Shown: positions 27,119-35,662 of the stretch, one piece after another
Position numbering within the stretch: the stretch's first letter is position 1
Layout: each line of letters begins with the position of its first letter
Source: HK1 sp965204915
GTDB lineage: Bacteria > Pseudomonadota > Gammaproteobacteria > HK1
Reading direction: 5' to 3'
Assembly (NCBI GenBank): GCA_965204915.1
Contig: OZ242023.1
Location: 1,426,001-1,490,000, forward strand
DNA length: 64,000 nt
Made by a program: the position numbers and the translations under genes
The notes under the pieces: generated by a model
The model's input: only the letters and a program-made list of their open reading frames with translations
The model's database searches: none
Told to the model about the DNA's origin: nothing

Positions 27119-27874
27119 GTGAGCGGGGGCGGCAGGGAAACCACCCACTTCGGCTTCGAGGAGGTCCCGGCAGGGGAAAAGCAGGCCCGGGTCGGGGCGG
27201 TCTTCGAATCGGTGGCCGGGCGCTACGACCTCATGAACGATCTGATGTCGCTCGGCCTCCACCGGGTGTGGAAGCGGTTCACGACCCACATCGCGCGGGT
27301 GCGCCCTGGCGCACGGGTCCTCGATCTGGCCGGCGGCACCGGGGATCTGGCCGCCCGGCTCGCTCCACGAGTGGGCGGAGACGGGAGCGTGGTGCTTGCC
27401 GACGTCAACCGTCCCATGCTGGAGCACGGCCGTGCACGCCTCATCGACCGCGGGATCGCCGGCAACGTCCACTATGCCCGGTGCGATGCCGAGCGCCTGC
27501 CGTTCCCCGACCGCAGCTTCGACCGCGTGCTGATCGGCTTCGGGCTTCGCAACGTCACCGACCAGGATCGTGCGCTGGCCGAGACGTATCGGGTGCTGCG
27601 GCCGGCCGGCATGGCGCTGGTGCTGGAGTTCTCGCACCTCACCGTGCCCGCGCTCGAGCGCGCCTACGACCTCTACTCCTTCTCGGTGCTGCCCGGCCTC
27701 GGGCGCATCGTCGCCGGTGACGCCGCCAGCTACCGCTACCTGGCGGAATCGATCCGCCGCCACCCCGACCAGGAAGCGCTGCTCGCGGCCATGCGCGCGG
27801 CGGGCTTCGAGCGGTGCGGGTACCACGACCTCGCGGGCGGCATCGTCGCGGTCCACAAGGGATACCGGCTGTGA
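27119..27874 (+). CDS. ubiE: Ubiquinone/menaquinone methyltransferase UbiE
   Basis: A class I SAM C-methyltransferase of quinone synthesis. HFGFEEVPAGEKQARVGAVF, VAGRYDLMNDLMSLGLHRVW, SAM motif RVLDLAGGTGDLAARLA, LPFPDRSFDRVLIGFGLRNV and the C-terminal GGIVAVHKGYRL. GTG 27119 gives 251 residues, exactly the E. coli length, and has a GGGGAGG ribosome site upstream; ATG 27074 is the alternative, 4 bases after the DUF971 stop. In the sequence as given the DUF971 frame also reads into it without a stop. Confidence 0.94.
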   Translation: MSGGGRETTHFGFEEVPAGEKQARVGAVFESVAGRYDLMNDLMSLGLHRVWKRFTTHIARVRPGARVLDLAGGTGDLAARLAPRVGGDGSVVLADVNRPMLEHGRARLIDRGIAGNVHYARCDAERLPFPDRSFDRVLIGFGLRNVTDQDRALAETYRVLRPAGMALVLEFSHLTVPALERAYDLYSFSVLPGLGRIVAGDAASYRYLAESIRRHPDQEALLAAMRAAGFERCGYHDLAGGIVAVHKGYRL

Positions 27875-28060
27875 GAAGGGTCGTGGTCGGGCCGGAGCGC
27901 GGTCGCGACTCCGCGATTCGTTCACGGATACCGGCGGTGGGAAGGGTCACGACGGTGTCGGAGCGCCATCGCCGCCCCGCGACTCGTTCAGCGACGCCGG
28001 CGGCGGGAGGAGCCGCGGCACGATCGGAACGGCGATGTCGCGGCACGTGCACGGGGGCGC
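27860..28060. repeat. Decayed 66-base tandem repeats starting in the ubiE tail
   Basis: The stretch beginning GGATACCGGCTGTGAGAAGG at the ubiE stop recurs as GGATACCGGCGGTGGGAAGG at 27926 and, more degraded, at 27992; each unit continues with a GACTCGTTCA-type segment. Period 66 bases (22 codons), increasing divergence away from ubiE. It fills most of the 256-base gap before ubiJ. Confidence 0.65.
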
Positions 28061-28130
28061 AGACCGGCGTGCCGCTTGCGCCGGGAGCCGCCGCGCACCG
28101 GTATCCGGGCACGCTCACGGTGGCGTGCGG

Positions 28131-28751
28131 GTGACGGCGGATCCCTTTCCTTTCGATCAGCTCGGGCGGCTGCTCGACGCTACGATCGATCTCGACCCCG
28201 AGACGCGCGCCGCGCTGGCCGGGCTCTCGGGCAAGGTCGTGGACTTCGAGATCATCGGGGCCGGCGCGCTCCGCCTGCGCATCGACGGGGAGCGGGTCCG
28301 CGTCGAGCCGGGGGACGGGACGGCTGCCGCCGACATCACCCTCCGCGGTGCGCCGCTGTCGCTGCTGCGCTTCCTGTTCGCCGGTGATCGGGAGACGCTG
28401 ATCCTCGGCGAGGAGGTGGGCCTTCGCGGCGACGTCGCACTGGCGACACGACTACAGCAGATCGTCGCCCGGATGGACCTCGATCTCGAAGAGGCGCTCG
28501 CCCACCGCATCGGCGACGCGCCGGCGCACGAGCTCTTCCGCGGCATGCGCGGGCTCGGCGGCTGGATGCGCGACGCGGGCTCGGCGTTGCTCGCGGACGT
28601 GTCGGAATACCTGCACTACGAGGCCGGGCTGGCCCCGACGCGCGGGGAGGTCGAGCGCTTCGCGCACGCCGTGGACGACCTTCGGGACGACGTGGAGCGC
28701 CTCGAGGCGCGAACCGCCCGGCTGGAGCGGCGGCGGGAACCCGACCGGTGA
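28131..28751 (+). CDS. ubiJ: Ubiquinone biosynthesis accessory factor UbiJ (SCP2 domain)
   Basis: A 206-residue SCP2-type lipid-binding protein that supports the Ubi metabolon. FEIIGAGALRLRIDGERVRV, ADITLRGAPLSLLRFLFAG and LGEEVGLRGDVALATRLQQI form the SCP2 fold; the C-terminus FAHAVDDLRDDVERLEARTA is a coiled-coil typical of UbiJ. Start GTG 28131 (GTG 28125 also possible). Its stop overlaps the ubiB start as GTGA. Length and order ubiE-ubiJ-ubiB match E. coli. Confidence 0.9.
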   Translation: MTADPFPFDQLGRLLDATIDLDPETRAALAGLSGKVVDFEIIGAGALRLRIDGERVRVEPGDGTAAADITLRGAPLSLLRFLFAGDRETLILGEEVGLRGDVALATRLQQIVARMDLDLEEALAHRIGDAPAHELFRGMRGLGGWMRDAGSALLADVSEYLHYEAGLAPTRGEVERFAHAVDDLRDDVERLEARTARLERRREPDR

Positions 28752-30424
28752 TCGGGGCCCGCCAGGTTCTGAGGCTCGTATACATCAACGTCGTGCTCGT
28801 ACGGCACGGCCTCGACGAGATCGTGCTCAGGACGCACCTGCTGCGCCCGGTTCGTTTCCTCCTCTACCTCCTGCCCTGGAACTGGATCCGCGGCCCGCAG
28901 CCGCCCCGGGCGGTGCGGCTGCGGCGCGCGCTGGAGGACCTCGGACCCATCTTCATCAAGTTCGGCCAGATCCTCTCGACCCGCCGCGACCTGCTCCCGG
29001 AGGACGTCGCCGATGAATTCGCGAACCTCCAGGATCGCGTGCCGCCGTTCCCCGGCGAGGCCGCGGCCCGGATCGTGCGCGAAGCGCTCGGCCGTCCGGT
29101 GGAGGAGATCTTCAGCGAGTTCACCCGCGAGCCGCTGGCGTCGGCGTCGATCGCGCAGGTCCACGCGGCGCGGCTCGAGGACGGCCGGGAGGTGGTGGTC
29201 AAGGTGGTGCGTCCGGGGATCGAGAAGGTCATCCGGCGCGACGTGAGCCTGCTGCACCTGGTGGCGGGGCTCGCGCATCGATACTGGCCCGATGCGCGCC
29301 GGCTTCGTCCGCGGGAGATCGTGGCCGAGTACGAGAAGACCATCCTCGACGAGCTCGATCTGCAGCGCGAGGCGGCGTCGGCCTCGCAATTGCGGCGCAA
29401 CTTCGAGGGCTCCGATCTGCTCTACGTACCGGAAGTGCACTGGGAGCACACGCGGCGCCGGGTGATGGTGATGGAGCGGGTCTCGGGGATCCCGATCAGC
29501 GACGTCGATGCGCTGCGCGCCGCCGGCGTCGATCTGCGGGCGCTCGCCGAGCGCGGGGTGGAGATCTTCTTCACCCAGTTGATGCGCCACAACTTCTTCC
29601 ACGCCGACATGCACCCGGGCAACATCTTCGTCGATCGCGCCCATCCCGATCGGCCGGGCTACGTCGCGGTGGATTTCGGCATCATGGGCAGCCTGTCGGA
29701 GCAGGACCAGCGCTACCTCGCCGAGAACTTCCTCGCCTTCTTCAACCGCGACTACCGCCGGGTGGCGGAGCTGCACGTGGAGTCGAAGTGGGTGCCGCCG
29801 GACACCCGGATCGACGACTTCGAGGCGGCGATCCGCACGGTGTGCGAGCCGAACTTCGACCGGCCGCTGAAGGAGATCTCGTTCGGGCAGGTGCTGGTGC
29901 GGCTGTTCCAGACCGCCCGGCGCTTCCACATGGAGGTGCAGCCGCAGCTCGTGCTGCTGCAGAAGACGCTGCTCAACATCGAGGGCCTCGGCCGCCAGCT
30001 CTATCCGGACCTCGACCTGTGGGAGACCGCGAAGCCGTACCTGGAGGGCTGGATGCGCGAGCAGATCGGCGCCCGGGCGCTGCTGCGCGAGGTCAGGCGC
30101 CAGGCGCCGAAGTGGGGCGAGACCCTGCCCGCGCTGCCCGGCCTCGCGTACGAGGCGCTGAAGCTCGTGCGTTCCGGCGAGATCGAGGTCCGGATACGGG
30201 CCGGGGAGATCGATCGGCTTCGCGCCGAGATCCGCCGGGGGAACCGGCGCACGGTGCTGGCGATCGTCGGGGCGGCGCTGCTGCTCGGCGCATCGGTGAC
30301 GCTCGGCCTCGCCGGGACCGGCCTGCCGGCGGTGTGGGGCGTGCCGGTGTGGACGTGGATCCTCGGCGGCGCGGGCATCTGCCTGGCGTTCGCGGCGTGG
30401 GCGGGGGGGAGGGAGGACCGGTAG
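28748..30424 (+). CDS. ubiB: UbiB-family protein kinase-like ATPase
   Basis: A 558-residue atypical kinase required for ubiquinone synthesis at the inner membrane. FIKFGQILSTRRDLLPEDVA (KxGQ motif), ASASIAQVHAARL (Ala-rich nucleotide loop), VVVKVVRPGI, LDELDLQREAA, HNFFHADMHPGNIFV and VAVDFGIMG are all intact. Two C-terminal membrane helices follow (VLAIVGAALLLGASVTLGLA and WTWILGGAGICLAFAAW). GTG start coupled to ubiJ. The stop lies inside a hairpin shared with the convergent ctpA. Confidence 0.96.
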   Translation: MIGARQVLRLVYINVVLVRHGLDEIVLRTHLLRPVRFLLYLLPWNWIRGPQPPRAVRLRRALEDLGPIFIKFGQILSTRRDLLPEDVADEFANLQDRVPPFPGEAAARIVREALGRPVEEIFSEFTREPLASASIAQVHAARLEDGREVVVKVVRPGIEKVIRRDVSLLHLVAGLAHRYWPDARRLRPREIVAEYEKTILDELDLQREAASASQLRRNFEGSDLLYVPEVHWEHTRRRVMVMERVSGIPISDVDALRAAGVDLRALAERGVEIFFTQLMRHNFFHADMHPGNIFVDRAHPDRPGYVAVDFGIMGSLSEQDQRYLAENFLAFFNRDYRRVAELHVESKWVPPDTRIDDFEAAIRTVCEPNFDRPLKEISFGQVLVRLFQTARRFHMEVQPQLVLLQKTLLNIEGLGRQLYPDLDLWETAKPYLEGWMREQIGARALLREVRRQAPKWGETLPALPGLAYEALKLVRSGEIEVRIRAGEIDRLRAEIRRGNRRTVLAIVGAALLLGASVTLGLAGTGLPAVWGVPVWTWILGGAGICLAFAAWAGGREDR

Positions 30425-30436
30425 GCCGGTCCTCCC
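30411..30436. terminator. Bidirectional hairpin between ubiB and ctpA
   Basis: Perfect 11-base stem GGGAGGACCGG / CCGGTCCTCCC around the loop TAGG, which contains the ubiB stop codon. It lies in a 62-base convergent gap, so it could end transcripts from both sides; no T-tract is visible. Confidence 0.5.
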
Positions 30437-30486
30437 GGTCCGATGCCCTGCTTCCGAACGCCGCGCCGTGCGGGCGGGTGCGGCGG

Positions 30487-31815
30487 CTACGAGCGGTTGT
30501 TGAGGATGTGCAGGCCCTTGAGGAGGTTGAGGGCCTCGTAGAGGGCGAAGTCGCGCTGGGCGAGCGGTACTTCACCGGCCGCCTGCTGAGCCTGTCTCGC
30601 CGCCTCGAAGTCTTCCTCCTCGCCTTCTTCGCTCCCCCTTTCGCTCTCCAGGTGGCGGGCGAGATCGGATTCCTTGACGCCCTGGCCGACGTCGACCTGG
30701 GACACGCGCACGCGATCGAGGGTGATGTCGGGGACGATTCCCCGTGCCTGGATCGAGCCCCCGGAGGGCGTGTAGTACCGCGCCGTGGTGAGCTTCAGCG
30801 CCGATCCGTTGTCCAGTGGGAGGATCGTCTGCACCGAGCCCTTTCCGAACGTCTTCTCTCCCATGATCACCGCGCGCCGGTGATCCTGCAGCGCGCCGGC
30901 GACGATCTCGGAGGCGGAGGCGGACCCGGCGTTGACCAGCACCACCAGCGGGATGCCGTCGAGGATGTCGGAGCCCTTGGCGCTGAAGGTGAGCTGCGCG
31001 TCGTCCATCCGTCCCTCGGTATAGACGATGGTCCCCTTGGCCAGAAACGCATCGGACACCGAGACCGCGGCGTTCAGTACGCCCCCGGGATTGTTTCGGA
31101 GATCGAGGACCAGGCCCTTGAGGTCGCCGTCGCCGGTTTCCTCCCGGAGATGGGTGACCGCCTCGCGCAGGCTTTCGCCGGTGCGGACCTGGAACTGGCT
31201 GATCCGGACGTATCCGTATCCCGGCTCCAGCGAGCGGCTGCGCACGCTGGTGACGTGGATCACGTCCCTGGTGATGGTGATCCGGATGGGCCGATCCACG
31301 CCTTCCCGCACGATCGTGAGCACGATGTCGGTGCCGGGTGCTCCGCGCATCACCTTCACCGCTTCGGCCAGCGACATCCCCTTCACCGGCGTGTCGTCGA
31401 GCCGGATCACCAGGTCTCCCGCCTCCACGCCGGCGCGCTGTGCGGGCGTGTCGTCGATGGGCGCGATCACCTTGACGAACCCGTCCTCCATGCCGACCTC
31501 GATCCCCAGGCCCCCGAACTCCCCGCTCGTGCCCGCCTGCAGCTCCTGGTAGTCGTCCGGGATGAGGTAGGCGGAGTGCGGATCGAGCCCGGACAGCATC
31601 CCGCGGATTGCGTTCTCGAGCAGCGTCTTGTCGTCGATCGACTCGACGTAATCGTTCTTGATCTTGGCGAAGACCTCCGTGAAGGCGCGCAGATCCTCCA
31701 GCGGCAGCGTTGCCTCGGCGTCGCGCTGCGCGAAGACGCCCTGCCCGACGGCCAGAAAGGCGCCGATTGCGCCGCCGGCGAGGAGCCAGATGATCGATCG
31801 TGCGAGTGACTTCAT
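30487..31815 (-). CDS. ctpA: C-terminal processing protease (S41, CtpA-type)
   Basis: A 442-residue periplasmic serine protease. Signal sequence SIIWLLAGGAIGAFLAVGQG (residues 7-26), PDZ domain (GGLGIEVGMEDGFVKVIAPI, AGVEAGDLVIRLDDTPVKGM), catalytic Ser in VLVNAGSASASEIVAGALQD and Lys in GEKTFGKGSVQT of the Ser-Lys dyad. ATG 31815 is chosen for the signal peptide. The C-terminus has an acidic stretch (ERGSEEGEEEDFEAA). The adjacent envC (73 bases upstream) is the usual partner in Gammaproteobacteria. Confidence 0.95.
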   Translation of the reverse strand: MKSLARSIIWLLAGGAIGAFLAVGQGVFAQRDAEATLPLEDLRAFTEVFAKIKNDYVESIDDKTLLENAIRGMLSGLDPHSAYLIPDDYQELQAGTSGEFGGLGIEVGMEDGFVKVIAPIDDTPAQRAGVEAGDLVIRLDDTPVKGMSLAEAVKVMRGAPGTDIVLTIVREGVDRPIRITITRDVIHVTSVRSRSLEPGYGYVRISQFQVRTGESLREAVTHLREETGDGDLKGLVLDLRNNPGGVLNAAVSVSDAFLAKGTIVYTEGRMDDAQLTFSAKGSDILDGIPLVVLVNAGSASASEIVAGALQDHRRAVIMGEKTFGKGSVQTILPLDNGSALKLTTARYYTPSGGSIQARGIVPDITLDRVRVSQVDVGQGVKESDLARHLESERGSEEGEEEDFEAARQAQQAAGEVPLAQRDFALYEALNLLKGLHILNNRS

Positions 31816-31888
31816 GTTTTGCCCCCGATACGGCGCCGAGGACTCCGAAAGCGACCGTGGCGGGAGAATACTCGCCGCCGCCGAGGAC

Positions 31889-33091
31889 TTACAAGCGCGA
31901 CGGCGGGGACCCGGCGCACCATCGCCGCGGGTTGACCGGCTGGCCGGTGCGCCGGATCTCGAAGTACAGGGCGGATCGTGCATTGCCGCCACTGTCTCCG
32001 ACGGTGGCGATGGTCTCGCCGGATTCCACCCAGTCGCCGGTTTCCCTGGTCAAGGTCTGGTTGTGGCCGTACAGGCTCATGAACCCGTCGTCGTGCTCGA
32101 TGATGAGCAGCAGGCCGAATCCCCGGAGCCAGTCCGCGTATGCGACGCGGCCTCGGTGGATGGAGCGGACGGCTTCCCCCTCCGGCGCTCCGATCAGCAC
32201 CCCCTGCCAATTCAGGCCGCTCTCGCCGCGGGGCGCTCCGTAAGCGGCGAGCAGGGCGCCTTCCACCGGCCACGGGAGCTTGCCGCGCAGCTCCCCGAAA
32301 GGCTTGGTGTCGCGGATCTTCAGGGCGACGTCGGAGAGCGAGGCTTGCAATGCGTCGATCAATTCCACGAGTCGGCGTTCGTCGGCCCGGAGCCGTTCCG
32401 CGAGGCTCTCCTGGTCCCGGATCCGTGTCGCCAGCGCCTGCATCGCGGCGGCCCGGGCGACGCGCCGATCTTCGAACTCGGCAAGGCGGTGCTCCTTTTC
32501 CTCGCGGAGCGCGGCGATGGCCGCGGCTTCCTCGGCCACCTTCGCCTCCTGCGCTTCGAGCCTGGAGGCGGCATCGGCGATGCTGCGAATCTTCTCCGCG
32601 TGGGCGCGCTCGATGACCGAGTGATAGGCGAGTACCCGATCGACGTCGAGCAGCGAATCGACGTTGAGAAGCCTCGCGATGGGGTCTCGCCGGGCGAATC
32701 GATAGGAGGCGCGCACCGCGCGGGCGAGATGGAGCCGGCGGTCGGTGAGCTCGGCGCGCGTCAGCGCACTCGCGCGGTGGGCCGCATCGGCCCGCCGACG
32801 CGCCGCCTCCAGGCGCTCGTCGAGACCGGCAATCTGCCGCCGGATGCCGGCCGCCAGCTTTTCGCTCTGCGCCAGCGCCTTCGTGTGGGTATCGTGCGCG
32901 TCGTATGCCCTGGAGAGCGCGCGCGCGGTTGCTTCGAGGCGCGCCCGCACGGACTCGAGGTCCCTGCGGGCTTCCGTGTCCGACTGTCCGAACGCGTCGG
33001 CGCTGCAGGCGAGGAGGGAGGCCGGGAGCCAGACGCGCACGAGTCGGGAGAGGAGCCGCGCACGCCGCGCCCGGACCGGATGATTGGCCAC
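31889..33091 (-). CDS. envC: EnvC-like murein hydrolase activator (degenerate LytM)
   Basis: A 400-residue periplasmic coiled-coil protein that activates amidases at the septum. Signal peptide ending ACSADAFGQ; long heptad-rich coil (residues 40-260, e.g. KLAAGIRRQIAGLDERLEAA); C-terminal LytM domain GAPEGEAVRSIHRGRVAYAD, GFGLLLIIEHDDGFMSLYGH, ATVGDSGGNARSALYFEIRR. The zinc-ligand His/Asp of active M23 peptidases are replaced, as in EnvC, so it is an activator rather than a hydrolase. Start GTG 33091 puts the signal peptide near the N-terminus; ATG 33127 adds 12 residues. Confidence 0.92.
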   Translation of the reverse strand: MANHPVRARRARLLSRLVRVWLPASLLACSADAFGQSDTEARRDLESVRARLEATARALSRAYDAHDTHTKALAQSEKLAAGIRRQIAGLDERLEAARRRADAAHRASALTRAELTDRRLHLARAVRASYRFARRDPIARLLNVDSLLDVDRVLAYHSVIERAHAEKIRSIADAASRLEAQEAKVAEEAAAIAALREEKEHRLAEFEDRRVARAAAMQALATRIRDQESLAERLRADERRLVELIDALQASLSDVALKIRDTKPFGELRGKLPWPVEGALLAAYGAPRGESGLNWQGVLIGAPEGEAVRSIHRGRVAYADWLRGFGLLLIIEHDDGFMSLYGHNQTLTRETGDWVESGETIATVGDSGGNARSALYFEIRRTGQPVNPRRWCAGSPPSRL

Positions 33092-33461
33092 GGCGCAATC
33101 GTCGTGTGCGGGCGGGCGCGATGTCAAACGCCGGCGGGTCGCCGCCGGCAGGTCACCGCCGGCAGATCACCGTCGGGGCCGTTCGCTGCCGAGGCTGTTC
33201 CCTGTTATCGCCGCATCGGCCTCGATATGCGCCGCCACCTGCCGGATTCCGGCTCCCGCGTTCCGGAAGCGGACCCTCGTCGGTCGGGCCGCGGCGGAGG
33301 ATTGCCGATACGGGCAGGCCGGGTCGCGGCTCCGGTATCGAATCCGCCGTTGCGGGGGGAGGTCCATCGCGTTACTCTCGCCGCCCGCCGCCGGGCCGGC
33401 ACGTCTCCGGGCCGGTGCAGACCGGTGGGACCCACCATCCGAGCGCTCCCATCCGCGGGCG
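33092..33461. other. Divergent intergenic region envC / rhodanese
   Basis: A 370-base gap without a credible gene. It contains short tandem repetition near 33131-33175 (variants of GTCACCGCCGGCAGA). Presumed promoters for both divergent genes; no clear consensus hexamers seen. Confidence 0.5.
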
Positions 33462-33893
33462 ATGCAAGTGGACAGGCTGCAAGAATTCTTCTCGAACCAT
33501 CCGGGTCTGTGCATGGCGTTCGTCGCGATCCTGGGCGGGATCGCATGGACGTTCCTCCAGGGCTCGTCCCGCGGCGTGCGCAAGCTGAGTCCGATGGACG
33601 CGACGCGCCTCATCAACCACGAGGACGCGGTCATCCTCGACGTCCGATCCGATGGAGAGTTCCGGCAGGGCCATATCGTCAACGCCGTGAACATCCCCGA
33701 ATCCCAGCTCGGCGACCGTCTCGGCAAGCTGAACAAGTACCGCGGGCGGCCCGTCATCACCGCGTGCCGGACCGGGCAGATCAGCGTGAAGGCGGGGAGC
33801 AGGCTCGTCGCGGACGGCTTCGAGAAGGTGTACACCCTCGCCGGCGGCATCCTGGCCTGGGAGGGCGCCAGTCTTCCGCTGACGAAGAAGTAG
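33462..33893 (+). CDS. yibN: Membrane-anchored rhodanese domain protein (YibN-like)
   Basis: A 143-residue protein with one N-terminal membrane helix (LCMAFVAILGGIAWTFL) and a rhodanese domain: MDATRLINHEDAVILDVRSD, GHIVNAVNIPESQL, active-site loop ITACRTGQISVKAGSRL with catalytic Cys, and GGILAWEGASLPLTK. Sulfur-transfer activity is plausible. In relatives yibN-grxC-secB-gpsA are contiguous; here grxC and secB are missing and gpsA follows after 121 bases. Confidence 0.9.
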   Translation: MQVDRLQEFFSNHPGLCMAFVAILGGIAWTFLQGSSRGVRKLSPMDATRLINHEDAVILDVRSDGEFRQGHIVNAVNIPESQLGDRLGKLNKYRGRPVITACRTGQISVKAGSRLVADGFEKVYTLAGGILAWEGASLPLTKK

Positions 33894-34014
33894 CGGGAAG
33901 CAGCCCTCCCGGCGATTGGGCCTCGGGCGCGATCCCGCGCTCCGGCCGCGGCCGGCGAGGGGCGTTCCGAATCGGCCCGGCCCCGGCCGGTCGCGCGGAG
34001 AACGGACGAGCGCG

Positions 34015-35022
34015 ATGAACCGCCGTTGCGACGTCGCGGTGCTCGGCGCGGGCTCATGGGGCACCGCGCTGGCGGTGCTGCTGGCGCGCAACGGGCACAC
34101 CGTCCTTCTCTGGGGCCGCGACGAGGCGCAGCTCGCGGCCATCGCCCACCGCGGCAGCAACGAGCGGTATCTGCCCGGGGAACGCCTCCCCGGCAACCTC
34201 GTGGTCGAGCCGGCGCTCTCCAGGGCCGCCGGCGCCGCGGGCGCGTGTCTCCTCGCGGTGCCGAGCCATGCCTTCGCGGAGCTGGCCGCCGCTCTCGCCG
34301 CGACCCCCGCGAGCCGGGCGGGGCTGTTGTGGGCGACCAAGGGACTCGATCCGTCGAGCGGCCGCCTCCTCCACGAGGTGGCGGCGGAACGACTCTCCCC
34401 CGGCGTCCCGCTGGGGGTGCTCTCCGGACCGACCTTCGCCGGGGAGGTGGCGAGGCGTCTTCCCACCGCCGTGACCCTGGCCGCGACCGGCGCCGGGTTC
34501 GCCCGCGAGTGGGCGGCCCGCCTCTCGAACCCCCGGTTCCGGGTCTACACGAGTGACGATCTCGCCGGGGTGCAGATCGCCGGCGCGGTCAAGAACGTCC
34601 TCGCCATCGCCGCGGGGATCGCGGACGGACTCGGCTTCGGGGCGAACACCCGCGCCGCGCTCATCGCGCGGGGATTGAGCGAGATGGTGCGCCTCGGCGA
34701 GGCGGCGGGCGGGCGGGCGGCCACGTTCATGGGGCTGGCGGGATTGGGCGACCTGGTGCTCACCTGCACCGACGACCAGTCACGCAACCGGCGCTTCGGT
34801 CTCGCACTCGCGCGGGGCCTGCCGCCGGACGCCGCCGCCGCTTCGCTCGATCAGGTCGTCGAAGGTGTCGAGACGAGCGCCCACGTGATGCGGCTCGCGC
34901 GGCGCTTCGGGGTGGAGATGCCGATCTGCGAGCAGATCCGGGCCGTCGTGACCGGCGCAACGAGCGCGGGCGAGGCGGTGGAGGCCCTGCTCACCCGCGA
35001 AGCCGCCCGTCCCGAACACTGA
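34015..35022 (+). CDS. gpsA: Glycerol-3-phosphate dehydrogenase [NAD(P)+]
   Basis: A 335-residue soluble dehydrogenase making sn-glycerol-3-phosphate for phospholipids. NAD-binding AVLGAGSWGTALAVLLARNG, SNERYLPGERLPGNL, LWATKGLDPSSGRLLHEV, LSGPTFAGEVARRLPTAV, catalytic Lys in GAVKNVLAIAAGIADGLGFG, and TFMGLAGLGDLVLTCT with SRNRRFG. The N-terminus MNRRCDVAVLGAG fixes the ATG. The 3' end is overlapped antisense by the coiled-coil ORF. Confidence 0.96.
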   Translation: MNRRCDVAVLGAGSWGTALAVLLARNGHTVLLWGRDEAQLAAIAHRGSNERYLPGERLPGNLVVEPALSRAAGAAGACLLAVPSHAFAELAAALAATPASRAGLLWATKGLDPSSGRLLHEVAAERLSPGVPLGVLSGPTFAGEVARRLPTAVTLAATGAGFAREWAARLSNPRFRVYTSDDLAGVQIAGAVKNVLAIAAGIADGLGFGANTRAALIARGLSEMVRLGEAAGGRAATFMGLAGLGDLVLTCTDDQSRNRRFGLALARGLPPDAAAASLDQVVEGVETSAHVMRLARRFGVEMPICEQIRAVVTGATSAGEAVEALLTREAARPEH

Positions 35023-35454
35023 GCGCGAGACGTTCGACGACTTCGACGACGGTCCGAGCGAGGTTCGGGGCGGCTCGTCTCCAGACAGCCGCCCCTCCAT
35101 GGTGGAGACCCGTTCGCGGAGCAGGCCCACGTCGCCCCTGAGCTCGCGCGTATCTTCGCGAAGTCGCCCTTCCATGGCGCCCATGTCCTCGCGAATCCGG
35201 GCTTCCATCGTTCCCATGTCTTCCCGAAGCCGTGTCTCCATCGTGCCCATGTCTTCGCGAAGCCGTGTCTCCATCGTGCCCATGTCTTCGCGAAGCCGTG
35301 CTTCCACCGCGCTCATGTCCTTGCGCACCTGGTTGAGGCCCGTGAAGATCAGCGTTCCCAGGGCCACGCCCACCGCGAGCACCGCCCCGAGCACCGTCAG
35401 GAGCTCCGGAGACCATCCCGCGCCGCGACCACCGCTTCCGTTCATGTTCGACAT
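34780..35454 (-). CDS. Membrane-anchored protein with 11-residue coiled-coil repeats
   Basis: A 224-codon frame. Residues 18-40 form a membrane helix (LLTVLGAVLAVGVALGTLIF). Residues 44-115 consist of 11-residue repeats (LREDMGTMETR variants), a right-handed-coil or hendecad periodicity encoded by 33-base DNA repeats. Everything after about residue 145 lies antisense to gpsA and is Arg/His-rich, unlike a real domain, so the native C-terminus has probably been lost to a frameshift. Small membrane/coiled-coil proteins like this are common and uncharacterised. A GGGAG run precedes ATG 35454. Confidence 0.55.
   Translation of the reverse strand: MSNMNGSGGRGAGWSPELLTVLGAVLAVGVALGTLIFTGLNQVRKDMSAVEARLREDMGTMETRLREDMGTMETRLREDMGTMEARIREDMGAMEGRLREDTRELRGDVGLLRERVSTMEGRLSGDEPPRTSLGPSSKSSNVSRSVFGTGGFAGEQGLHRLARARCAGHDGPDLLADRHLHPEAPREPHHVGARLDTFDDLIERSGGGVRRQAPRECETEAPVA
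35149..35329. repeat. 33-base tandem repeats
   Basis: About five contiguous units, with boundaries at 35182, 35215, 35248, 35281 and 35314; the core word is CATGTCTTCGCGAAGCCGTG. The units at 35215 and 35248 differ by one base. Copy number is likely variable. They encode the coiled-coil hendecads on the minus strand. Confidence 0.9.
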
Positions 35455-35662
35455 CGTGGCTCCCGTACGTGCGCGGGCAGGGCTCGAAGGTGTCGGTGGA
35501 GCCGCGCGGAGACGGATACTACCCCACCGGTCGGATGGATCGAGCCCGCGGAAGCAGAAGTAGCCGCAGGACTACGAACCGCGCGACGGCAGGGAAGGGC
35601 CGGTGCGGTATCATGACGTCTCCATCCCTCACGCGGGCACTGTCCCGGCGGTCCCGAGCGCC

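Noticed and set aside
28616..29929. A 437-codon minus-strand frame opposite ubiB
   Set aside because: Composition and lack of domains mark it as an antisense shadow of ubiB.
35149..35329. Possible CRISPR array (regular 33-base repeats)
   Set aside because: The repeats are contiguous with no spacers and keep an open coiled-coil reading frame.
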